From the NCBI GenBank assembly GCA_001600415.1, contig BCJX01000013.1:936116-1000115 (forward strand): a stretch of DNA of 64,000 nt. Direction: 5' to 3'. The notes under the pieces were generated by a model. It had not been told where the DNA came from. It searched no databases and saw only the letters and a program-made list of their open reading frames with translations. Source of the DNA: Pascua guehoae (taxonomy: Eukaryota; Basidiomycota; Tremellomycetes; Trichosporonales; Trichosporonaceae). Below are positions 55,892 through 64,000 of this stretch, in pieces (position 1 is the stretch's first letter; every line of letters begins with the position of its first letter). A program made the position numbers and the translations under genes.

Positions 55892-56011
55892 NNNNNNNNN
55901 NNNNNNNNNNNNNNNNNNNNNNNNNNNNNNNNNNNNNNNNNNNNNNNNNNNNNNNNNNNNNNNNNNNNNNNNNNNNNNNNNNNNNNNNNNNNNNNNNNNN
56001 NNNNNNNNNNN
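55892..56011. other. Assembly gap of 120 N
   Basis: It follows a C homopolymer in the T/C-tract array, so it is probably an unresolved polypyrimidine stretch. Confidence 0.95.
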
Positions 56012-56691
56012 CCCTCCCACTCGCGCGCGTCTTCCGACACTGCACCGCACTGGTCAGATCGCCTACCTTGCCGACCTCGTCATCGTCTTTCCAAAATTTC
56101 GGTTGCGCAGCCCAGCCCCCGCACAAGGACCCGACACGCACGCCTCGTACTTAGTCAACTATCGGTCCGGCTTCTCGCGTTACACACGAACCTCGTTCGT
56201 TCTTGGCCCAGCCCCCGGTCCCGACCGCTGTCTCTGGACCCTTCCTCGTGACCACCTGCCGCCTGCAGCCTGCAGTCCGTCCGCCTTTCCGTCCGCCTGC
56301 CGAGCGCTCCTTCGGGTTGACGCCTGCTTGACACAAGTCTATCTCGACAAGGCTGTTCGACTTGTGAGGTCACTCGTGAGCAATGACCATGCATTTGCAT
56401 CGTGTCTCACGTTCTGACTCACAGGACGTAGAACACCACCTTGATCCCTCGCCATAAACGATCAAGGCCGACTCGACCTTTATCGTCACCACATCATCCC
56501 CAAAAGGAGTCTTCATATCGTCGACTCTACAAACACTCGCACGTCCACACAGATCATCACCACATCGTTGCTCCCAACAGCACTCGGTCAGCGACGTGCA
56601 CACACCTTTGTGGTCACCACCACACACACACACACACACATCCCTCCCACCTCTCCTCGCCTGATCGCCTCCGACGCCGTTGATCACCAAC
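56012..56691 (+). promoter_or_regulatory. Leader/promoter of the zinc-finger gene with a possible 5' UTR intron
   Basis: The sequence is C/T-rich. GTGAGG near 56365 and CTGACTCACAG at 56414-56424 would define a 60-nt leader intron like those in the coding regions. A CA repeat at 56622-56640 and CT-rich sequence lead into the ATG at 56692. Confidence 0.35.
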
Positions 56692-58086
56692 ATGACGATC
56701 AACCCGCTCCTCCCAGCGTTCGACGAGACCAACACTCTGTTCGACACGGCAGCGTGGGTGACATCGACTGGCGCTGGGGCCAGCTCAAAGTTTGCCGACC
56801 CATTCGACTTTGGCCCACCCGCAGGTACCTCGTTGAGTAGTCACGGCATGGGAGAGGATTTCGAGGCCCTGTTCGGTCTCAAGATGCCTTCTCCACCCCT
56901 TCCAGAGGCGCAGGTCTTTGACACGGGCCTCGGTCAGCTTGCTGCTCATAACGGTCACGCCATGTCCCTGCACTCTGGCAATGGCAACTTGTCCAACACC
57001 AAGGGACCGGCGGCCAACGGTCTCGGTGGGCACTCGTTCTCGTCCGACGTCAAGCCCAGCAGCCACCACCAACTCGGCCTCAAGAACGACGCCAATGCGC
57101 TGCAGCTGGAGATCACCGACTCGCACTCGTACACACTTGTGACACCATCGCAGTCGCCGCGCGCTCCCCTCAGTGGCCTTTCGAGTGGTTATGCATCGCC
57201 AGCCTTCCAGTTATCGCCCACCCCTGGTCTCACCATGTGCCCTACCGTACACTCTACACCCGCCCCTCGGTCCACCTCGCGCTGCTCATCACGGTCCTCG
57301 TTTTCCCACCATGAGGCGGAACGTGCCACGGCTCTGGCTGCCATCATCAACCCGACGCCGTCGGCGGCAGACACCACCTCGCGCACGACAGCTTCCACTT
57401 CGACGACGGCTACGGCTTCGACTGGGACCAAACCCAAGAAGCTGCACCTGTGCCCCTACACAAACTGCCCCCGTTCTGAGCGCACGTTCCGTTCCAACGC
57501 CGACCTACAGCGCCACATTCGCTCTCACCGCGGCGAGCGCCCGTACACGTGCCCCTCTCCAGGATGTGGCAAGGCATACGGACAGCAGAACAAGATGGTC
57601 AACCACGTCAAGATGCAGCACCCGAGCCTACTGTCGTTGGTAGACACGGGCCGCTCTCGCCGTCGTGCCAGTGCCGCTACCGCTACATCGGTTAGCCGCC
57701 AGGCGTCCGTGGCTGCGGCTTCTGCTGTCAAGTCGTTCCGGTCGGCACCTACCACGCCGGCCGCGACTTCGGCAGCACACATGACCACCACGCCGTCGAT
57801 CCCTGGATCGGGAACGTCGTCGGCCGTCTCGACGCCGCTCAGTGTCGCGTCGCTATCCATCCGCCAGCCCATCGCCCGTCCCGCGCCCTACCACATCCCC
57901 ACCTCGGCGCGCGCACTAGCGCTGGCGCAGCAGACCCCCAACTCGTCCTTGTCCGCTTCGGGTCACGGCTCGATGTCGCCGTCAGGCGACAACTCGTGCT
58001 CGCCCTCGAAGTCATCTCACACGACGACGAACGGCAGTGGTGTCGGACCGCAACGCGGCCCCACGTTCCAGCCCTACTTCTGGTAG
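56692..58086 (+). CDS. Two-finger C2H2 zinc-finger transcription factor
   Basis: A single exon encodes 464 residues. Finger 1 is C254-x4-C259-x15-H275-x3-H279 and finger 2 is C287-x4-C292-x12-H305-x4-H310, joined by the RGERPY linker typical of DNA-binding C2H2 arrays. The spacing of finger 1 is three residues longer than standard. The N-terminal 250 residues are Ser/Thr/Pro/Gln-rich with an acidic-hydrophobic start (GMGEDFEALFGLKMP) that could be an activation domain. The C-terminal 150 residues are Ser/Thr/Ala-rich with many SP/TP sites and a basic SRRRAS stretch after the fingers. It ends GPTFQPYFW. The start ATG has AACATGACG context. The target genes are unknown. The long gene-free upstream region suggests complex regulation. 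Confidence 0.85.
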   Translation: MTINPLLPAFDETNTLFDTAAWVTSTGAGASSKFADPFDFGPPAGTSLSSHGMGEDFEALFGLKMPSPPLPEAQVFDTGLGQLAAHNGHAMSLHSGNGNLSNTKGPAANGLGGHSFSSDVKPSSHHQLGLKNDANALQLEITDSHSYTLVTPSQSPRAPLSGLSSGYASPAFQLSPTPGLTMCPTVHSTPAPRSTSRCSSRSSFSHHEAERATALAAIINPTPSAADTTSRTTASTSTTATASTGTKPKKLHLCPYTNCPRSERTFRSNADLQRHIRSHRGERPYTCPSPGCGKAYGQQNKMVNHVKMQHPSLLSLVDTGRSRRRASAATATSVSRQASVAAASAVKSFRSAPTTPAATSAAHMTTTPSIPGSGTSSAVSTPLSVASLSIRQPIARPAPYHIPTSARALALAQQTPNSSLSASGHGSMSPSGDNSCSPSKSSHTTTNGSGVGPQRGPTFQPYFW

Positions 58087-59716
58087 CTTGGTCCGCTGCC
58101 GACTGCCAGCGCTGTCCCCCGGCCTGGCCGCAGTGTCGTGCGTCGCGACAAGTTAAACGAAGCGAGTCGAAGCGAGTCGTGTCCCGCCCCTCCCACTCCC
58201 CATAAGCGAGATCCGCGTCTAGGCGCGTTAGATTTGCTAGAACCGACCTAGACCCTGTGTACACAAGTCTGAAGCCCCCCAACGCCAAGAAGTCATCAAC
58301 CAAAACAAGCATCGCATTCCACACAAAGTTTCCCAAGAACAATCATCCACAAGCAAAATGACATGAACGAAAGACGTATCAAGAAGCAAACAACAAACAG
58401 CAAAAATGCGGGCCCGCGCCGCACCCATTCATCATCCACAACGCCCTCCGTCCGGCACCGACGCGACCGCGGCACTCCCCACCATCTGCATTGTCCATAC
58501 AGTACACGCCCTCCCCTCCCCTTCCAGTGTTCACACCATGCCACCCTTGTCCACACCTCCCTCCCCTACCCCCCTACCACGGACGCATTCTTGCGCGTCA
58601 CCTAGACACTCGCCCCCCGCCCCCACTGTGAACCCCGCCTCATCCATCGTGTCCATTACTCTTGTGGTACACTTGAGCCTCATGCATAGTTTCACTGCAC
58701 TGCACACTGTCCCCGTTCCGTTCCCCGTCCCGTTCCCTGATAGCCAAGAGGCAATGCCCATCCCGCCGCGCCAAGAGACCACGGGGCACTACCAACCTGA
58801 CACAAACGGACACTATCGCCCAGCAGGCACCATATGACACGAGGAGATGACACAGTGCCTGCAACGTTCGTCCAAGCTCGCGCTAAACGTTATCCACCCT
58901 TCCAGCCCATTGTGTCAGATGTCACGTCCACCTCGCATAGAACACGCAAACGCCAGAAGCACACCGGTACACTGACGTGTCTCAACCTTTGGCCGACATA
59001 CCCGTAGCCGCTTATCAGCGGCAATCTCCCACCAGCAGCCAGCAGCCAGCACCCACGTGCAATCTGGACCCGCCCGCGCAATCCGTCACGCGGCCAGCGT
59101 GATCGTGACCGTGTGGTCCATCTCGTTCGATCTCAATGCCCGCGACGCCCGCGACGCCACCGCACGCATGTCTTGTCCCAAACGTCTTGTCCATCGCGCA
59201 GGCGGCATTCCGTTTCCTACCCCCGTCTGATCCTTGCGCGATGATCTGCAAGAAAAAAAAAAGACCGACGCGCGACGCCCGGGCGGGGGGGCCAAAAGGG
59301 CAACTTGTGGTTCAGGCACGGCATTTGCACCGGCAGGCACAGCGCGATCAGCATGCGCGAGGCACCAGGCACGCGGCATGGCGATCGTGCGCACGCCCCA
59401 TGCTTGAAGCCAATATCACCGAGGGTTCCCTAGCATCTGCATGTTCAGAGCGTGTCGAAACGGAACGAGTAATGGCGCAGGGTGAGACTGGCAGACTCTT
59501 GCAAGGTCTGCACGTCTACAGCAGCTCTGCATCTGCGTGACCCGGCATCCCTGCGCCTTGACTCGTTCCTTTTTGACACCCTCTGTACCAGTGGGCTGGC
59601 TGCTCGTGCACCAGTCGCGGACAGACACATGTACCAAACAAAACCACGCTGCATGCATGCCAGTCTACCTCTCTGGCTAGCCCGTGGCCCCAGCTAGATG
59701 TCGCCGTCTACATGCT
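58087..59716. other. Convergent intergenic region
   Basis: 1.6 kb lie between the zinc-finger stop and the ValRS stop. ORFs are short and overlap on both strands; nothing recognised. Confidence 0.55.
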
Positions 59717-62700
59717 CTACAGGATGATCTTGAAGCGCTCAATCGAGAGGCGGAGCGTCTCAATTTCAGACGCGTACTTTTCGAGCTGGGCATTAGTCTT
59801 GTGGTCTTCTGGAGTATATTATGGTGTCGCAGTCTCTTTTCTGGGCATCGGACCCGATGTACGCCGGGGGTTGCAGGGTAGCCCTTCGGTCGGAGGGCGG
59901 AACCCATGTCCAGTCCAATTACCTCCGGGGCACAAGGCCCCGGGCCCGCGGCTTGGCTCTTGGCCAACACGCTTGCGATGTCGCCGAGCCTCGAAGGCGA
60001 TCCAGACGAGGACGACACACGAGCCCCAACACCCCTGATCCAGATACTGCCCACTAGCGACCAGAATGGAACACGTCCAAGCACCAGATGTCCGCGAGCG
60101 CCAAAACAGATGGCACCGCATCTACGCCATCGGCGAATTGCAGCACACCCAATTGTCCTCGGTGCACGTGCAGGCGCCGAACATACGGCATAGCCGGCGT
60201 ACACGGCACACAATGCCCGCGACCTGAAACCCACCTTCTCTGCGTTCTGTGTGCGGACCTCCTCGCGGACGTTTGTCTCATAGTTTGCCGAGTTGGTGAG
60301 CTTGAGCATCTTTTCGCGGCCAGCCTCGGTAAACGCCTTCTTCTTCTCGAGCTTTGCGATTTCAACGCTCGCGTCGACCTTGCCCTGTGCATGTTAGCAG
60401 AAACACTCGAAAATCGACACGCCAGACGGGTCGCATCGGACCCGACACGACTGTGCACGGTCGACGTAACGCGTGGGAAGCGCAACGTGCACCACGTCAC
60501 GCCATCACAACTTCCATAGCCGCAGTCCCCGTGCTTGCTCACCTTGACGGGAATGTGGACGTTGACATCAGTGGTAACGGTCTCGGCACCGCATCCCTCA
60601 GGGATGTCGCTGTCCTTTGTAACAAACTTGACGTCGCCAGAGCCCTTGATCAATGCGCCAATGATGTGTGCCTGGCTCTCGAGCATGGCGAGGAGTTCGG
60701 GCTTCTTAGCCTGAATAATGACCGTGTTCTTGGTCTCGGGCGTCTTGCCGCTGTTAGGCAAGTTGTAGAGGCCAACAATTGAACGGGCCGCGCCGATAAC
60801 GTCGTTGACAAGGTCAAAGTCGGCCTCGGCCTGGGGGAAGTTGTACTCGGGGATCTCGGCGGGGAAGTCGGCGACCATGATCGACGGCGTCTTGTCGCCG
60901 GCACGGCGCGGGAGGCGCTGCCACATGTCCTCGGTGACAAAGGGCATAAAGGGGTGGAGGAGCTTGAGGCCATTGTCGAGGGCAGTGTAGAGTGTGTTCT
61001 GCGCCGACGTCTTGGCGGCCGTGTCCTCGTTGTTCTCAAACACCGGCTTGGTCGCCTCGATGAAGACGTCACACAGGTCATTGAGGAAGAAGCGGTACGC
61101 GTACGTCGTGGCATCCGAAAAGTCGCGGTTCTCGAGCGCCTTGTTGACCGACGCCGCCGCAAAGTTCAGACGGTGCAGGAGCCACTTTTCAGCAAGGCTC
61201 TCCTTGCCCGTAGGCTTGGCCGTCGCGAGGGGCTTGAACGTGCTCTGCAGGCGCTTGCCCTCGAGGTCGACGAGGCCCAGACGGAAAAGACCAAACTTGG
61301 TCGCGTTCCACAGCTTGTTGCAGAACTTGCGGTAGCCCTCAACACGGGCAATCTCGAGGTTGATGTCACGGCCACCAGAAGTGTAGTTGCAGAGCGTGAA
61401 GCGGAGCGCGTCGGTACCGCACTGGGGGATGCCCTTGGGGAAGAGCTTCTTCTGGCCCTCCTCAGCCTTGGCAATCTCCTTCTCGGGCAGGTTGCCCAGG
61501 CGGAGGTCGTTGTGGAGCTTTTGGAGCGTCTGACCAGTGATGACGTCGAGCGGGTCAATGACGTTACCGGTCGACTTGGACATCTTGCGTCCCCAAGCGT
61601 CACGGACCATCGGGTGGAGGTAGACCTCCTTGAAGGGCATCTTGCCAGTGAGCTGGTTGCCCATGAACGCCATGCGCGCAACCCAGAAGAAGATAATGTC
61701 CCATCCAGTCTCAAGGATCGAGTTGGGGTAGAAGTTCTCAAGGTCCTCGGTCTGTATAGGTTAGCACAACGGCGGTGATGTGGCACCTACCTTGTCAGGC
61801 CAGCCAAGGGTCGAGAAGGGCCAGAGCCCAGACGAGAACCAGGTGTCGAGGACGTCCTCGTCCTGGGACAGCGTGTACTTGCGGCCGTTGGCACGCTTGT
61901 CAGCCTCAACCTTGGCGTCCTCGAGCGAGCGAGCGACGATCCAGTTCGACTCATTCGAAGTCTGGTCATAAGCACCAGTCCACAAGATTATGGCAACTCA
62001 CGTCTGGCGTCTCGCCCTCAAACGAGAGCAGGTAGGCGGGGCAGCGGTGACCCCACCAGAGCTGACGGGAGATGCACCAGTCCTGCATGTTCTCCATCCA
62101 GCGGGTCCAGTCGTTGGCCATCGACTTGGGCTTGATCTCGAGCTCGCCCGCGGCAGTGCGCTGGTCTGTCAGCTAACGACGAATTGCTTAGCTCACCTGG
62201 AGAACCTCCTCGGCCATGGGCTTGCAGCTGATCCACCACTGAGGCTTCATGACCGACTCGACGACGTCGCCCGAGCGCGAGCAGATGGGGATCTGCATCT
62301 CGTTGTCGGCCCAGCCGACATACAGGCCCTTCTCCTTGAGTGCCTCAATGACGGCGTTCCTGACGTGGAAGCGCTTCATGCCGGCAAACGGCGCGGCATT
62401 GTCATTGTACGTGCCGTCGTCGTTCATGAGCGAGATAAACTCGAGGTTGTTGCGCTGGGCACACTCAAAGTCGTTGGCGTCGTGGGCGGGGGTAATCTTG
62501 ACGGCACCGGTACCAAACTCCATGTCGACGGTGATTGCGTCCGTGACAATGGGGATGCGACGGCCGTTGAAGGGGTGAATGACAAACTTGCCGTGCAGGT
62601 GCTTGTAGCGCGGGTCATCGGGGTGGACGGCAACACCCGTGTCACCGAGCATGGTCTCGGGACGCGTGGTCGCGACAACGAGGAACTCGTCCGAGTTTTC

Positions 62701-64000
62701 AATCGGGTACTTGAACGACGTAATGACACCAAACTCAAACTTCTCCTTGATGTCGTAGCCCTTGACGTTCATGAGGGTGCGGCCTGTCAATGCCTTCTGG
62801 TCGACCTCGAGGTTGGACAGCGACGTGTTCAGGTAGCACGACCAGTTGACGAGGCGGTTGGCGCGGTACAGAAGACCCTTCTCGTGCATCGAAACAAACG
62901 CCTCCTTGACCGCCTTGCTGAGTTGCTAAGAAGACGTCAGCTCGGGGAAGACTGGCTTGAAGGTAACTCACGTCGGACATGGTAAAGGCAACACGCTCCC
63001 ACTCAAACGAGCCGCCGAGACGGCGCATCTGATTACTGATGTTGGCCTGGTACCTGCAGTGTTAGCCAGCGAGGACGAGTTCATCATCGTAGCCTGCTCA
63101 CTGCTCCTTCCACTCCCAGACCTTTTCGAGGAACTTTTCGCGGCCATAGTAGTGCCTGGAGTGGCCTTCCGTCTTGAGGAGACGGGCCTCGACAACCGCC
63201 TGGGTGGCGATACCCGCGTGGTCGTAGCCGGGGACAAAGACGGTGGTGTATCCCTGCATGCGCTTCCTGGCAGTGTCAGCGTCTTTTCACGTTTGCACAA
63301 CAGATCGGCAACGTGTGGCGGAACAGAGTTGCGCCACCAACCACACACACACACAACTGCCACAAACACACCCAACGCAAACTTACCAGCGGACCATGGC
63401 GTCCTGGATCGAGACGGTAAGCGCGTGGCCAATGTGCAGGTTGCCAGTAACGTTGGGGGGAGGGAAGGTCAGGGAGAAGGTGCCCTTGTCGAGCGGCTTG
63501 CCGTTGGCGTCATAGCGAGGCTTGAAGAAGCCCTCCTTCTCCCACCAGTCGTAGTGGGCCGCCTCGACCTTGATCGGGTCGTAGCCGCCAGAGGGGAGAT
63601 CGCCAGAGACGTCTGCGGGGTTAGTCTCCGGCTGTGGAGGAGACGTGGTTGTGCCAGAGGTTTGCAATCTCGGTTTCCACACTGTGTTGCGGCACCGGAC
63701 CGTCGACTCTACTCACCCTTCTTCTCGCCCTTGGGAGTTGGGTTAACCCATGCCTCTGCAGGCTGCTCGGGCTCCTTCTTCTTCTCCTTCTCCTTCTTCT
63801 CCTTCTTGGCGCCGCCAGCAGGTGCGGCCGCGGGGGCAGCCTGAGCCTTGGACGCCTGCTTTGCGAGCTTTGCGAGACGCTTGGCCTCCTTCTTGGCTGT
63901 ATGGTTAGCAACGGAGTTCCCCTCCACCATAGGATTTGAGCCGAATCAATGTTGACGCCGACTCAACGCCGGTTCGTCAACCGGCCAGACTTACCTCCCT
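59717..64000 (-). CDS. VAS1: Valyl-tRNA synthetase (5' end beyond the right edge)
   Basis: Exons on the minus strand: 64000-63995 (partial), 63896-63717, 63612-63387, 63266-63102, 63053-62972, 62925-62197, 62160-62002, 61961-61791, 61751-60542, 60384-60235 and 59808-59717. A Lys/Ala/Glu-rich N-terminal extension is followed by the class I core. It has [14 protein letters not shown] (HIGH), [10 protein letters not shown], an editing CP1 region with [44 protein letters not shown], and [10 protein letters not shown] (KMSKS). The anticodon-binding helices and a C-terminal coiled coil ([17 protein letters not shown]) end the protein. It charges tRNA-Val; in fungi one gene usually serves cytosol and mitochondria. 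The last intron (60234-59809) needs one extra base to keep phase from its best donor, so a tiny exon or a weaker donor there is likely. Confidence 0.95.

Noticed and set aside
54760..56040. 426-codon minus-strand ORF spanning the assembly gap
   Set aside because: A third of its start region is undetermined bases. The rest is Cys/His/Arg-rich without any pattern, and an equally long ORF exists on the other strand.
60054..61673. 539-codon ORF as the true C-terminus of ValRS
   Set aside because: The end of this frame runs through clear introns (GTGAGC donor at 60541 and CAG at 60387-60385) into Arg/Ser-rich text. The spliced version restores a normal ValRS C-terminal coiled coil.

Overview
The window is nuclear DNA from a GC-rich, intron-dense basidiomycete yeast. 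It fits the Tremellomycetes, and the lipid-gene content and GC-rich style suggest an oleaginous Trichosporonales-type yeast (Trichosporon, Cutaneotrichosporon or Apiotrichum); the order-level placement is inference. Most genes carry several short introns of about 40-60 nt with GTRAGT-like donors, CTAAC/CTGAC-like branch points and CAG acceptors. Exons were assembled by hand from both strands, and reading phase was checked across each junction.

Layout, left to right: 3' end of an unknown coiled-coil gene (+, 1-522); a hormone-sensitive-lipase-like hydrolase (-, 1213-4869); a Nudix diphosphoinositol-polyphosphate phosphohydrolase (+, 6562-7678); dynactin subunit 6 (-, 8018-8596); a TRAPPC2L/Tca17 subunit (+, 9025-10393); mitochondrial lipoate-protein ligase (-, 11318-12806); a Rad4/Dpb11/TopBP1 BRCT scaffold (+, 13346-16661); a 5 kb gene-free, microsatellite-rich stretch ending in a perilipin (+, 21661-23019); RNase H2 subunit C (+, 23569-25079); dCMP deaminase (+, 25797-28437); an Sls1-like mitochondrial protein (-, 29088-31903); a CSC1/OSCA-type channel (-, 32335-35591); a DUF676/ROG1-type lipase (+, 36624-38590); a secreted Cys-rich protein (-, 38962-40562); an F-box protein (+, 41175-42926); and a small unknown protein (-, 43911-44724).

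The right third is sparse. It holds tRNA-Ala(AGC), a kinase-fold protein without catalytic residues (-, 48008-48965), tRNA-Asn(GTT), two tRNA-Ala(CGC) genes, a tRNA-like relic, more than 5 kb without a convincing gene, a two-finger C2H2 regulator (+, 56692-58086), and most of cytosolic/mitochondrial valyl-tRNA synthetase (-, 59717 to beyond the right edge). Two assembly gaps (24681-24813 and 55892-56011) lie in low-complexity sequence.

Functional themes: three lipid-droplet or lipolysis genes (HSL-like lipase, perilipin, ROG1-like lipase) fit an oil-storing yeast. Three genes of DNA replication and nucleotide metabolism (Dpb11-type scaffold, RNase H2C, dCMP deaminase) sit on the same strand in one third of the window; that co-location may be chance. 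I see no transposon with coding capacity, no CRISPR array, no virus and no prokaryote-type system. The best leads are noncoding: an evenly spaced quartet of CACGTG sites, a diverged dispersed repeat, a possible long leader intron for perilipin, and repeating T-tract/C-tract arrays.
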